From: Nitratireductor alexandrii
GTDB taxonomy: Bacteria > Pseudomonadota > Alphaproteobacteria > Rhizobiales > Rhizobiaceae
Assembly: GCF_004000215.1 (NCBI RefSeq)
Contig: NZ_RBVY01000001.1
Coordinates: 248,001 to 312,000 of the forward strand
DNA length: 64,000 nt
Direction: 5' to 3'
Position numbers and translations under genes: made by a program. Numbering within the stretch: position 1 is the first letter of the stretch; each line of letters starts with the position of its first letter. Of this stretch, positions 52,459 through 61,684 are shown in pieces. Below the pieces are notes generated by a model. That model was not told the DNA's origin. It worked only from the letters and a program-made list of their open reading frames with translations, and did no database searches.

Positions 52459-53547
52459 TCAGCCGGCGACCCAGGCGTTGAAACGCTCTTCAAGCGCGTC
52501 GCCGTAATCGGCCCAGAACTGGACATCGAACGGGATCGCGGTCTCGAGATTCGTCGGATTGGTCGGCATGTGCGGCTTCATGTCGATATCCGTACCCTCG
52601 AGCATACCCACCAGCGGCGCGGAAGATTTGCGCGCCGGACCGTAGGAGATGTACTTGGCCTGGTCGGCGAGGCGCTGGGTGTCGGTCGCGAACGCCAGAT
52701 AGTCCTTGATCGTGTCGAGATTACCGGTATCGACCGGCACCACCCAGCCGTCGGTTTCGAACATCTGGTGGTCCCACATGATCTCGAACGGCTGGTCCTC
52801 GTTGACCTGCGCGTTGAAGATGCGGCCATTATAGGCGGTGGCGATCACCGCTTCCTTGTCGGCCAGCATTTGCGGCGGCTGCGCGCCTTCCGACCACCAG
52901 ATCACGTTGTCCTTGATCTCGTCGAGCTTGGCGAAGGCCCGGTCCTGGCCCTCCTTGGTGGCGAGCACCTCGTAAACCTTGTCGGTCTCCACCCCGTCGG
53001 CGAGCAGCGCCCATTCGAGGTTCTTCTGCGGAATCTGCTGCAGCGCCCGGGTGCCGGGGAATTTTTCCACGTCCCACACATCCTCGACCGTCTGCGGGCC
53101 GCCGTCGGGGAACGCCTCGGTATTGTAGGCGAACATGGTGGCGTAGAGGATCTGCGGGATGAAGCACGGGCCGAGCGTGCCTTCGATGAAGTCTTCGGAG
53201 GCTGGCGTGCCGTCCGGTGCGGCCTTGAGCCACTCGTCGTGCGGCACTTCCATCACCAGACCCTCGTCGCAGGCGCGCTGGGCGTCGGCCTGCAGCATGT
53301 CGACCACGTCCCAGGTCACGTTGCCGGCCTCGACCTGGGCGCGAATGCCGGCGAGCGCGTTGGCCGATTTGTCCTCATTGAGGATCTCCACGCCGGTCTT
53401 TTCGGTATAGGGCTTGTGGTAGGCCTCGATCTGGGATTTCGAATAGGCACCGCCCCACGAGACGATCGTCAGTTGTTTGTCCTGCGCAATCGCGCCGCCA
53501 AGCGCGATCGCCGCGGCCGTGCCGGTTAAGATCAGAACCCGTTTCAT
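52459..53547 (-). CDS. Periplasmic binding protein of polyamine/opine-type ABC importer (PotD-like)
   Basis: The 362-aa protein has a signal peptide (MKRVLILTGTAAAIALGGAIA) then KQLTIVSWGGAYSKSQIEAYHKPYTEKTGVEI, the COG0687 opening, and WDVVDMLQADAQRACDEGLV. Proteins of this branch bind spermidine, putrescine or mannopine-like opines. It is the second gene of the operon, 134 bases behind the ATPase gene. The precise ligand cannot be assigned. Confidence 0.92.
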   Translation of the reverse strand: MKRVLILTGTAAAIALGGAIAQDKQLTIVSWGGAYSKSQIEAYHKPYTEKTGVEILNEDKSANALAGIRAQVEAGNVTWDVVDMLQADAQRACDEGLVMEVPHDEWLKAAPDGTPASEDFIEGTLGPCFIPQILYATMFAYNTEAFPDGGPQTVEDVWDVEKFPGTRALQQIPQKNLEWALLADGVETDKVYEVLATKEGQDRAFAKLDEIKDNVIWWSEGAQPPQMLADKEAVIATAYNGRIFNAQVNEDQPFEIMWDHQMFETDGWVVPVDTGNLDTIKDYLAFATDTQRLADQAKYISYGPARKSSAPLVGMLEGTDIDMKPHMPTNPTNLETAIPFDVQFWADYGDALEERFNAWVAG

Positions 53548-53681
53548 ACTGACACCTTCCTTTGATTTTTTTCTGCTTTGACTTCGGGATGAAAGACACA
53601 TCGAGTTTGTGTCCGACGCTGGTTTTTCTTTCTCTCAAGGTCCGCCGGATGACCTGTTCGGACCGCGCCCGCGCCGGGCAC

Positions 53682-54842
53682 TCAGTCGCCGTGGTCGAGG
53701 GCCCGGCAATCCTCGGTCGCCCACCCGACCCGCACGCTTTCGCCGGCCTTGAAGCGGCGCGCGCCGAGCCGGTTGCGTGTCTTGACCACGAAGGCGCTGT
53801 TGCCGGCGACCGTCATGCGGGTGCGGATATGGTCGCCGAGATAGATCACCTCTTCGACGCGTCCCGTCACCGTGTGATCCGTGACGCTTTCGTCGGGATC
53901 GATCTCGACACGCTCGGGCCGGATGGAAAGCTGGGTGCGCTCGCCGGGGCCGGCATTGATTGCTAGCGCCATGACCTCCTCGCCGTCGTTCAGAAGAACC
54001 CGCGCGATGCCGTCATTGATCGATCGTATCTTGCCGACAAGCGTGTTGTTCTCGCCGATGAACTGGGCGACGAAGCTGTTTTCCGGCTTTTCGTAGAGCA
54101 CCTCGGGCGAGGCGAGTTGCTGGATGACGCCGTCATTGAAGACGGCGACCCGGTCCGACATCGTCAGTGCTTCGCTCTGGTCGTGGGTGACGTAGATCAC
54201 GCTGACGCCGAGCGATTCGTGCAGGTGCTTGATTTCGAACTGCATGTGTTCGCGCAGTTGTTTGTCGAGCGCGCCGAGCGGCTCGTCCATCAGGACCAGT
54301 TCCGGTTCGAACACCAGTGCGCGGGCGAGCGCCACGCGTTGCTGCTGGCCGCCGGACAGCTGAGCCGGTCGGCGGCCGTGAAAGCCGCCTTCGCCCATTT
54401 GCACCATGTCGAGCGCGCGCTGAACCTTCTTCTCGCGTTCGGCCTTGTCGAAACCGCGCACCTCGAGCGGAAAAGAGAGGTTTTCGGCGATCGTGAGATG
54501 GGGAAACAGCGCGTAGTTTTGAAAAACCATCCCGATGCCACGCTTGTGCGGCGGGACGCTGTTGATGGGCTGGCCGTCGAGATAGATTTCGCCGTGCGTG
54601 GCCGGTTCGAAGCCGGCGACCATCATCAGGCAGGTGGTCTTTCCGGACCCGGACGGTCCGAGCATGGTCATGAATTCTCCCCGCTCGAGGCGGAGATTGA
54701 GGTTTTTTACGACAAGTGTCTCGCCGTCATAGGATTTCTGCACTTCTTCGAAGAGAACCATCGGCTGGTCAGCGGGCGCGCTTTGGCGCTGTGACCTCGA
54801 TGACGACTCGGCTTCCCGCTCCTCGTCGACAAGCTCATTCAA
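53682..54842 (-). CDS. Polyamine-type ABC transporter ATP-binding protein (PotA-like)
   Basis: The 386-aa ATPase has Walker A GPSGSGKTTCLMMVAGFE, LSGGQQQRVALARAL, LVLMDEPLGALD and VTHDQSEAL, then a TOBE domain (TQLSIRPERVEIDPDE). About 28 extra charged residues (NELVDEEREAESSSRSQRQ) precede the usual start. The start is taken as TTG at 54842 with GGGAG upstream; ATG at the later MVLFEEVQKSYDG (about residue 28) is the alternative. It is the first gene of the ATPase, binding protein, PotB, PotC operon. Confidence 0.9.
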   Translation of the reverse strand: MNELVDEEREAESSSRSQRQSAPADQPMVLFEEVQKSYDGETLVVKNLNLRLERGEFMTMLGPSGSGKTTCLMMVAGFEPATHGEIYLDGQPINSVPPHKRGIGMVFQNYALFPHLTIAENLSFPLEVRGFDKAEREKKVQRALDMVQMGEGGFHGRRPAQLSGGQQQRVALARALVFEPELVLMDEPLGALDKQLREHMQFEIKHLHESLGVSVIYVTHDQSEALTMSDRVAVFNDGVIQQLASPEVLYEKPENSFVAQFIGENNTLVGKIRSINDGIARVLLNDGEEVMALAINAGPGERTQLSIRPERVEIDPDESVTDHTVTGRVEEVIYLGDHIRTRMTVAGNSAFVVKTRNRLGARRFKAGESVRVGWATEDCRALDHGD

Positions 54843-55222
54843 TGTTTTCTCCCTCTGGTTATCTTTTTTTATGACCCTAGAGGAATATAGCCGCGTGATC
54901 AAATCCCTTGTTTCACATGTGCGATAGCATATTAGCCATCTTGAAAGTAATTAGCTTTATTTTTGATTATAAAGTTTTTTGGAAATGTTTTAAAAGAATA
55001 GAAAGTAATTATATTGCTATTCTTGGTTGCGAAAAAAATATCAAAATATGGGCGCGTTCCTGAAAATTCCAAAAAAATATACATGATGATTAGCCGGTTC
55101 ACAGACCCGCTGCCATGTCGTCGGCCGCCGACGGGCCTCTCGCCCGCAGAGGGAAAACCATGCGCCTCCGGTCGTCGTGCGATGCCGGTTCGCGATGGTA
55201 GGCCCGATCCTGGCGAGCGGCC
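54843..55222. promoter_or_regulatory. 380-base gap with a markedly AT-rich core (about 54903-55090), promoter region of the PotA operon
   Basis: Between choV (ending 55223) and the PotA-like gene lies a stretch whose core is far poorer in G+C than anything else in the window. It carries a direct repeat GAAAGTAATTA at 54943-54953 and 55001-55011, 58 bases apart, and A and T runs. No credible coding region is present. It probably holds the promoter and binding sites for a regulator or a nucleoid protein (H-NS-like MucR/Ros are rhizobial examples). Confidence 0.6.
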
Positions 55223-56404
55223 TCAGCGGCGCAGCACGGCACCGAGCACGTCGCGGATACCGATGGCGCCGATGAAGCGCGACTGTTCGTCGAACACGGC
55301 GACCGGTGCGGTCTGCGACTGGTGCATGGCGTGCATGACCGCCTTCAACGTCGTGCCCGGCTTGGCCCAGTAGACCTGGTGAGAATCTTCCGGCAGCGTT
55401 TCGAGCGGGTCGCACGCCGCCCAGATTGCGGGCTTTCCGTTGCGCTCGGCGCCGATGACCAGCATGTTTTCGTCAAGTCGGAAGCGGGTCGTCTGCCGGC
55501 GGTCGAGCCAGACCCAGCCGTCGCTGCCGATATCCAGGTCGCGCCGGTCGCGCATGACGTTCCACGCCGTCAGCACCGAAAGCGGATTCACGTTGGAAAT
55601 GAAGTCGCGCACATAGTCGTTGGCCGGTTCCAGCACGATCTCCTCCGGCGAACCCGACTGTACGATGCGTCCGCCTTCCATGATGGTGATGCGGTTGCCG
55701 ATCTTCAGCGCCTCTTCCAGGTCGTGGCTGACGAAGATGATCGTCTTTTTCAGATCGCTCTGGAGCTGCAGCAATTCGTCCTGGAGTTTTGTCCGGATCA
55801 AGGGGTCGAGCGCGGAAAACGGCTCGTCCATCAAAAGGATCGGCGCCTCGGTGGCGAAGGCGCGGGCCAGCCCGACGCGCTGCTGCATGCCGCCCGACAG
55901 CTCATGCGCATACTTGTCCGCCCACTGGTCGAGGCGGACGAGTTCGAGCTGGCGCGCGACCCGCTCGCGCCGTTCCTTTTCCGGCACGCCGGCAAGTTCC
56001 AGGCCGAAGCCGACATTTTCGGCCACCGTGCGCCAGGGCAGCAGGGCGAATTGCTGGAAAACCATCGCCACGCATTCGCGGCGGATCTTGCGCAACTCGG
56101 CCTCCGAACAGGACACCACATCGGCCTGCCAGTCCTCGGCGTGCACGATCACTTCGCCCCGTGTGACCGCGTTCAGGCGGTTTACCGCCCGCAGCAGGGT
56201 CGATTTGCCCGAGCCCGACAGACCCATAAGCACCGAGATCTCGCCTTCCTCGACGGTCAGGCTGCAGCCCGCGCAGCCGAGCACGCTGCCCGTTTTGTCG
56301 AGGATCTCGGCCCTGTCGGCGCCCTTGTCGAGCAGGGCGAGCGCAGCCGCCTGCTGCTCGCCGAAAATGATGTCGACGTCGCGAAATTCGACCGCCGTGC
56401 TCAT
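55223..56404 (-). CDS. choV: Choline/betaine ABC transporter ATP-binding protein ChoV
   Basis: The 393-aa ATPase has GLSGSGKSTLLRAVNRLN, LSGGMQQRVGLARAFATEAPILLMDEPFSALDPLIR and VSHDLEEALKIGNRI, the ProV/OpuA pattern, with an N-terminal extension (IFGEQQAAALALLDKGADRAEIL) and C-terminal CBS-like domain (GTTLKAVMHAMHQSQTAPVAVFDEQSRFIGAIGIRDVLG). The N-terminal extension is typical of ChoV. It overlaps choW by 4 bases and ends the choXWV operon. Confidence 0.93.
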   Translation of the reverse strand: MSTAVEFRDVDIIFGEQQAAALALLDKGADRAEILDKTGSVLGCAGCSLTVEEGEISVLMGLSGSGKSTLLRAVNRLNAVTRGEVIVHAEDWQADVVSCSEAELRKIRRECVAMVFQQFALLPWRTVAENVGFGLELAGVPEKERRERVARQLELVRLDQWADKYAHELSGGMQQRVGLARAFATEAPILLMDEPFSALDPLIRTKLQDELLQLQSDLKKTIIFVSHDLEEALKIGNRITIMEGGRIVQSGSPEEIVLEPANDYVRDFISNVNPLSVLTAWNVMRDRRDLDIGSDGWVWLDRRQTTRFRLDENMLVIGAERNGKPAIWAACDPLETLPEDSHQVYWAKPGTTLKAVMHAMHQSQTAPVAVFDEQSRFIGAIGIRDVLGAVLRR

Positions 56405-57255
56405 GTGTCGTCTCCCCGGCCGATCCGCGACATCCGGTCGAGGATGATCGCCACGATGACGATCGCCAGACCCGCTTCCAGGCCGAGCGGAATGTTGACA
56501 GAGTTCAGCGCCCGCACGACCGGTTTGCCGAGGCCGTTGGCGCCGATCAGCGCCGCGATCACCACCATCGACAGGCACAGCATGATGCATTGGGTCAACC
56601 CCGCCATGATGGTCGGCAGCGCGGCGGGCAGTTCGACCTTCCACAAGAGCTGGCGCTTGGTCGCGCCGAAGGCTTCGCCGGCTTCCAGCATCGGCTTGGG
56701 CACCGAGGTGATGCCGAGATAGGTCAGCCGGATCGGTGCCGGCGAGGCGAAGATGACGGTCACGATCAGGCCCGGTGCGATGCCGAGGCCGAACAGGATC
56801 AGCACCGGGATCAGGTAGACGAAAGTCGGCAGGGTCTGCATCAGGTCGAGCAGCGGCTGCAGGAAGCGGTAGACGCTTTCCTTGTGCGCGGCCCAGATGC
56901 CGATCGGCACACCGATCGCCATCGAAACGGCGGCGGCGGCGACGACCAGCACCAGGGTCTCGACGGTTTCCTTCCACAAATCCTGGTTGACGATGAACAA
57001 CAGCCCCAGCGCGACGGCCAGGGCGAGTTTCCACGAGCGTTGCAGATACCAGGCAAGCGCGGCGATCGCGGCGACCAGCACCACCGGCGGGGCCAGAAGC
57101 AGCAGGTCGACGAGGCCGTCGAGGACGAGCTTGAGCCCGTCGGCGATCGAATCGAAGAACCACTCGAAATTGGTGGTCAGAAAATCGAAAAACTGCTTGC
57201 CCCAGCGCCCGATCGGTATCTTGACGCTGGCGATCCAGTCCGAAATCGGATCCAT
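56401..57255 (-). CDS. choW: Choline ABC transporter permease ChoW
   Basis: The 284-aa permease starts MDPISDWIASVKIPIGRWGKQFFDFLTTNFEWFFD, the usual ChoW/ProW-type amphipathic beginning, and has about seven membrane segments with the EAA region LEAGEAFGATKRQLLWKVELPAALPTIMAG. It is the membrane channel for choline uptake with ChoV and ChoX. Confidence 0.94.
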   Translation of the reverse strand: MDPISDWIASVKIPIGRWGKQFFDFLTTNFEWFFDSIADGLKLVLDGLVDLLLLAPPVVLVAAIAALAWYLQRSWKLALAVALGLLFIVNQDLWKETVETLVLVVAAAAVSMAIGVPIGIWAAHKESVYRFLQPLLDLMQTLPTFVYLIPVLILFGLGIAPGLIVTVIFASPAPIRLTYLGITSVPKPMLEAGEAFGATKRQLLWKVELPAALPTIMAGLTQCIMLCLSMVVIAALIGANGLGKPVVRALNSVNIPLGLEAGLAIVIVAIILDRMSRIGRGDDT

Positions 57256-57270
57256 GTCTTAGCCCCCACC

Positions 57271-57295
57271 GGATGCGCCGCCGACCGGCGCATCC
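57271..57295 (-). other. Perfect intercistronic hairpin between choX and choW
   Basis: GGATGCGCCG (57271-57280) pairs exactly with CGGCGCATCC (57286-57295) around a 5-base loop, 16 bases upstream of choW. No T-run follows in the direction of transcription. It could stabilise choX mRNA after processing, raising binding protein over permease. The rest of the 182-base gap is GC-rich and featureless. Confidence 0.65.
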
Positions 57296-57437
57296 ATGCT
57301 CATCTTGCATCGCCACGCCCGGCAGTCGCCGCAACGCGCTCGAATGGCTGCGCCCGTGCGTCCGCCGGCGGCACCCAGCGCCGGCGCGCCACGAGCCGGT
57401 TCTGTCGCGGCGGCGCCCCCGCGGCCGCGATCGGCGA

Positions 57438-58382
57438 TCACATGCCCAGCGCCGATTTGACCGCAGCCATGCCGTCGCCGCCGTCAAGCGTGGTCACGCC
57501 GTCCAGCCACGGCGCGATCGCGTCGGGATTGGCTTTCAGCCACGCCGTCGCCGCGGCCTTCGGCTCGGCGCCGTCATCGAGAATCGCGCCCATTATCTCG
57601 TTTTCCATTTTCAGCGAAAAGACGAGGTTTTCGAGCAGCTTGCCGATATTCGGGCATTCCGTGGTGTAGCCGGCGCGCACATTGGTGTGCACGGTGGCGC
57701 CGCCGTAATTGGGGCCGAACACGTCATCGCCGCCGGCAAGGTAAGCCATCTCGATATTGGCATTCATCGGATGCGGTTCCCACCCCAGGAAGACCACATC
57801 CTCCTTATTGCCGACCGCCTTGGAGACCGCCGACAGCATGCCGGCTTCCGAGCTTTCCACCAGTTCGAAGCCCGACAGGCCGAACGTGTCGTTCTCGATC
57901 ATGTCGAGGATCAGGCGATTGCCGTCATTGCCGGCCTCGATACCGTAGATCTGGCCGTCGAGCTTGTCCTTGAACGTGGCGATGTCGCTGAAATTCTGCA
58001 GGCCGGCGTCGAACGTGTATTTGGGCACCGCAAGCGTGTACTTCGCGCCTTCGAGATTGGTGGTGACCGTTTCCACCGTGCCGTCGTCGAGATAAGGACG
58101 GATATCGGCTTCCATCGTCGGCATCCAGTTGCCGAGGAAGATGTCGATGTCGTTCGACGCCAGCGATCTGTAGGTGACGGGAACCGATAGGATTTCCACG
58201 CTGGGCTGGTAGCCGAGCGCCTCGGTGATGACGGAGGCCGCCGCCGTCGTTGCGGTGATGTCGGTCCAGCCGACATCGGAGAAGCGCACTTCCTTGCAGC
58301 TTTCGGGGTCGGCGGCCTGGGCGTGAGCCGACAGCGCGGCGCTCAGGCCGAGCGCGATGGCGAAGGTCTTGGTGCGGTGCAT
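57438..58382 (-). CDS. choX: Choline-binding periplasmic protein ChoX
   Basis: The 314-aa protein has a signal peptide (MHRTKTFAIALGLSAALSAHAQA) and the ChoX body: CKEVRFSDVGWTDITATTAAASVITEALGY, SNDIDIFLGNWMPTMEADI, EAGNDGNRLILDMI and FLGWEPHPMNANIEM. The aromatic residues at GNW and GWEPH belong to the choline box. Two Cys (near residue 30 and in TTECPNIGKLL) could form the usual disulfide. ATG 58382 has GGGAGA upstream. The 242 bases to tdk show no further element that I can support. Confidence 0.94.
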   Translation of the reverse strand: MHRTKTFAIALGLSAALSAHAQAADPESCKEVRFSDVGWTDITATTAAASVITEALGYQPSVEILSVPVTYRSLASNDIDIFLGNWMPTMEADIRPYLDDGTVETVTTNLEGAKYTLAVPKYTFDAGLQNFSDIATFKDKLDGQIYGIEAGNDGNRLILDMIENDTFGLSGFELVESSEAGMLSAVSKAVGNKEDVVFLGWEPHPMNANIEMAYLAGGDDVFGPNYGGATVHTNVRAGYTTECPNIGKLLENLVFSLKMENEIMGAILDDGAEPKAAATAWLKANPDAIAPWLDGVTTLDGGDGMAAVKSALGM

Positions 58383-58624
58383 GAATTTTCTCCCGTTGAG
58401 ACGCCTTGTCGGAGCGCGACGGCATTGGTCCGCACTCCTTTTGTTGGGTATGCGAACCAAACACCATTTTGCGGTCGATTCAAGCGTCGTGCCGGCCGTT
58501 CTGCCGCGGCCGCGTGTGCGGGAGGCGAAAAATATGCATGATTTGCGTGGATGACCGTGGCTTTTGTAGCTGCTTCGTCGCCCGGCATCTCCCCGCCGGC
58601 GGCGGACTGCGCTTATAGGGACAT

Positions 58625-59239
58625 ATGGCCAAGCTTTATTTTCATTACGCCACGATGAATGCCGGCAAGTCGACTATGCTTCTGCAGGCGTCCTACAATT
58701 ACCGTGAACGCGGCATGACGACGATGGAGTTCATCGCCGCCTTCGACGACCGCGCCGGCCAGGGCCGCATCGGCTCGCGTATCGGCCTGGCGGCAGGGGC
58801 GGAGACGTTCAGGCAGGACGACGATCTCTACCGGCGCGTCGCCGAGCACCACGCGCATACCGTCGTGCATTGCGTCTTCGTCGACGAGGCCCAGTTCCTG
58901 TCGCACGAGCAGGTCTGGCAACTCGCCCGGGTCGTCGACCGGCTCGACATTCCGGTGATGTGCTATGGGTTGCGCGTCGACTTCCAGGGCAATCTGTTTC
59001 CCGGTTCGCACGCGCTGTTGGCGATCGCCGACGAGTTGCGCGAGGTGCGTACGATCTGCCGGTGCGGACGCAAGGCAACGATGGTCGTCAGGCTTGGACC
59101 CGACGGCAAGGTGAGCCGGCAGGGCGAGCAGGTGGTGATCGGCGGCGACGACAAATATGTCTCCTTGTGCCGGCGCCATTGGGAAGAGGAAATGGGCCGT
59201 TGGCCGGCCGAGGATATGGTCGGCTTCGCGCGCGGCTGA
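58625..59239 (+). CDS. tdk: Thymidine kinase (type II)
   Basis: The 204-aa enzyme phosphorylates thymidine and deoxyuridine with ATP. It has the P-loop YATMNAGKSTMLLQ (about residues 8-21), the DEAQF motif in HCVFVDEAQFLSHEQVW with the catalytic Glu, the lasso region FQGNLFPGSHALLAIAD, and zinc ligands CRCGRKATM and SLCRRHWEEE. Length matches the family. Upstream of the three-gene AAA+ module, 138 bases apart, same strand. Confidence 0.95.
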   Translation: MAKLYFHYATMNAGKSTMLLQASYNYRERGMTTMEFIAAFDDRAGQGRIGSRIGLAAGAETFRQDDDLYRRVAEHHAHTVVHCVFVDEAQFLSHEQVWQLARVVDRLDIPVMCYGLRVDFQGNLFPGSHALLAIADELREVRTICRCGRKATMVVRLGPDGKVSRQGEQVVIGGDDKYVSLCRRHWEEEMGRWPAEDMVGFARG

Positions 59240-59377
59240 CGGGTCGAAGCGCCGGGCGGGCTTGAAAACGCCGGGTCGTCGTTGACGGCAAGCGGACTTT
59301 CAATCGCAACATTCGGCTCATATATTCAACCACCGCCGCGCGACCGCCGGCATCGATCAGCGAAGTGGAGAAACTGG

Positions 59378-60466
59378 ATGGCGACCCTGCAAAATTTCGA
59401 TGCCGAAATCGCCAGGACCCGGAAAACGGTCGAGGACATGCGCTCCAAGATCGAGCAGTCGGGGATCGTGCTGGATCAGATCGCGCAGGCCGACAAGAAG
59501 ATCGGCGAAGTCGATTTCGACATCGAAAACGCCCGTATCGCCGACGTGCTCAAGCAGCAGAAGACGATGGAGGCGAATATCGCCGACCTGATCATCGGGC
59601 TCGAAGACGCCACCAATGTGTTCGGCGCCGAATTCGAGAGCATGAAAAGCTATACCGGCTGGGAGACCTTTGTCGGGTTCTTCTCCAAGCAGCGCCAGCA
59701 GCGCATGCGCACCGAGCGCGTCCGCAACATGTCGCTGGCCGGAAACCTGCAGGAATTGCTCGGAAAGTCGGACACGATCGTCGGCATCCTGACCGACCAG
59801 AAACAGGTGCTGGACGAGCGCTACAAGACCTCCGAGGCGAGCCTGGCGGAAGTGATCGAGCGCCGCAAGACGACCATGGACACGCTGACGACGACGCAAA
59901 AGCGCATCGAGGAACTGAATCCGATGCTGCTCGACATCGAAAACCGCATCGCCGCCTCCACCAGCCAGGCCGACCGCACCGAACTCGAAGGCGAGCGCTC
60001 GAAGCTGGCCACCGAATATAACGAGATGCAGGCCAAGGAGCAGGAATTGCTGGCCGAAAGCCAGACGCTCGAGCGCTACACCTCGATGTTCCAGACCTTC
60101 GTCGATTCGCTCAACAATCAGATCGCCGCCCAGAACACGCTGATCAACAAGCTGACCATCGACACCGAACAGCGCATCGTCTTGTACAAGGCGCTCGAGG
60201 ACTCCTTGAAGACGGCGGCCCAACAGGACGTCGCCCACCGCATCAACACGTTGGGCAGCCAGGTCGACAACACCGCCGAGGAGACGATGGCGGGCATCGG
60301 CGCGGCCGCGCAGCGCCATATCGGCGACCTGCTCGAACTGCACGAGAAGAACATGGTCACGACCGCCGACATCCAGCGTCGCAAGAAGCTCGCCGACGAT
60401 GCCTTCGCCCGCCGCTTCGACGAGGTGATGAAAAAGCACAATGCGGCCGACTACGTGAAACAGTAG
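59378..60466 (+). CDS. Coiled-coil protein of the AAA+ module, function unknown
   Basis: The 362-aa protein has no signal peptide or membrane helix and is predicted almost wholly helical, with heptad-like stretches at about residues 5-60, 130-250 and 300-355. A short glycine/aromatic break occurs at SYTGWETFVGFFSKQRQQRMR (about 88-108). The layout recalls TelA-type toxic-anion-resistance proteins (long helices, FQTFVDSLNNQIAAQNTLINKL), but I see no diagnostic match and would not name it so. Ribosome site GTGGAGA precedes ATG 59378. It is followed after 15 bases by the uncharacterised gene and then by the ATPase, so it probably works with them. Confidence 0.8.
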   Translation: MATLQNFDAEIARTRKTVEDMRSKIEQSGIVLDQIAQADKKIGEVDFDIENARIADVLKQQKTMEANIADLIIGLEDATNVFGAEFESMKSYTGWETFVGFFSKQRQQRMRTERVRNMSLAGNLQELLGKSDTIVGILTDQKQVLDERYKTSEASLAEVIERRKTTMDTLTTTQKRIEELNPMLLDIENRIAASTSQADRTELEGERSKLATEYNEMQAKEQELLAESQTLERYTSMFQTFVDSLNNQIAAQNTLINKLTIDTEQRIVLYKALEDSLKTAAQQDVAHRINTLGSQVDNTAEETMAGIGAAAQRHIGDLLELHEKNMVTTADIQRRKKLADDAFARRFDEVMKKHNAADYVKQ

Positions 60467-60481
60467 TCGAAACGTCCGCGC

Positions 60482-61627
60482 ATGACCGATACCAGCACAG
60501 CCGCGAACCGCTATTTCGACGCCATTTCGGCTGCCCTGAAGGGGCTCGATATCTTTTTGCGGCACGACAATTCGCCGCTTTACGGCCACGGCCTGGTGGC
60601 GCAGGTCGTGTCGGAATATATCGCCCGGCTGGAAAATTCGTTTGCGTGCTGGAAGAACCGGCTTGGCTTCACCCAGTCGTTCCGCATCTCGCGGGCCGAA
60701 AGCGGCTTCCCGGTGTTCCAGAACGTCATGGAACTGGAGAAAGACCGCCGCACCGCTGATCAAAAGCTGGCTGCGATCCCCAAGCCGGACGAGCTGCGCG
60801 CGGAGATGGTCGACTTCATCCTGCGCCGCAAGGCGTTTCCGAGCGATCTGCAGCGCTCAATGGCCGAGCGGCTTTATCTGCAGGATGTGGGCACCGGTCT
60901 CGTCTTCGCCCCCTTCATCCTGCCCAAGACGGTCCGGGTGTCGGTCAATCCCAAGACTGGGCGGCCCTACTGCCTGGTCCATTGGGGCGCCTTCGACGGG
61001 TCGGCCAACCTGCCGCTCGTCTATATGGCGATGATCGAGGATTCGTCCGACGACATGGTCGGCGCGCTGGTCACGCGGGACGGCAAGCTCAACGAAACCG
61101 TGCCGATCCCCCTGCCGGTCGAGGGGCTTCTCAACCCGGACCTGGCGCACCGCTTCGACGATTTCGCCGAAAAGAACTCGGCCTATTCGCTGTCGCCGGC
61201 GACGATCGCCGGCAATCTCGACAAAGATTTCGACACGCTGCACCCCAAGCAGCTGCGGCGCGTGGTGCTGGGGCCGTTTTATTCGGCCGGCATTACCGAG
61301 CACAATTCGACCGTGGCCGACGTGCTGGACAAGGTGCGCGATTCCAAAAATGCCTGGCTTTTGACCTGGACGATCCAGGAGGTGTTTTCCAAGGGGGAAA
61401 AACCCGGCCGGCGCGGCCTGTGGTCGAGCACACCGGCGCGCGACGAGTTTTTCATCAACACCGATGACCTGGAGGCGGCCAGACAGGGCGTGAGCGCGTA
61501 CGAAAAACACGCTTTGGTGCCGCACGAGGCCTATCAGGCGCTGTATGCGGCCGGCGAGGCCGAGACGGTCTTTTCGGGCTACAAGGTCCACATCCTGTCC
61601 GGCGAGCGGGTGATCAGCGATGTGTAG
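60482..61627 (+). CDS. Uncharacterised 381-aa protein of the AAA+ module
   Basis: The protein starts MTDTSTAANRYFDAISAALKG and has no membrane helix or signal peptide. It looks like a soluble mixed alpha/beta protein, with an N-terminal helical part (to about residue 115) and a beta-rich core (FAPFILPKTVRVSVNPKTGRPYCLVHWGAFDG, VYMAMIEDSSDDMVG). I recognise no catalytic motif. It may belong to the family named DUF6638 in Pfam (from memory, low confidence). Gene order between a coiled-coil protein and an AAA+ ATPase suggests an adaptor or substrate of the ATPase. Confidence 0.8.
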   Translation: MTDTSTAANRYFDAISAALKGLDIFLRHDNSPLYGHGLVAQVVSEYIARLENSFACWKNRLGFTQSFRISRAESGFPVFQNVMELEKDRRTADQKLAAIPKPDELRAEMVDFILRRKAFPSDLQRSMAERLYLQDVGTGLVFAPFILPKTVRVSVNPKTGRPYCLVHWGAFDGSANLPLVYMAMIEDSSDDMVGALVTRDGKLNETVPIPLPVEGLLNPDLAHRFDDFAEKNSAYSLSPATIAGNLDKDFDTLHPKQLRRVVLGPFYSAGITEHNSTVADVLDKVRDSKNAWLLTWTIQEVFSKGEKPGRRGLWSSTPARDEFFINTDDLEAARQGVSAYEKHALVPHEAYQALYAAGEAETVFSGYKVHILSGERVISDV

Positions 61628-61684
61628 CCTCCGCGATGGTGTCCGGGGCGGTTGTCGAGCAATGCAGAGGATTCGGGGCGTAAG

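Noticed and set aside
54903-55090. AT-rich island as an insertion-sequence remnant
   Set aside because: No terminal inverted repeats, target duplication or transposase fragment is visible.
58383-58624. Choline-responsive BetI-like operator before choX
   Set aside because: No convincing dyad was found in the gap between choX and tdk; a weak GGT...ACC arrangement is not enough.
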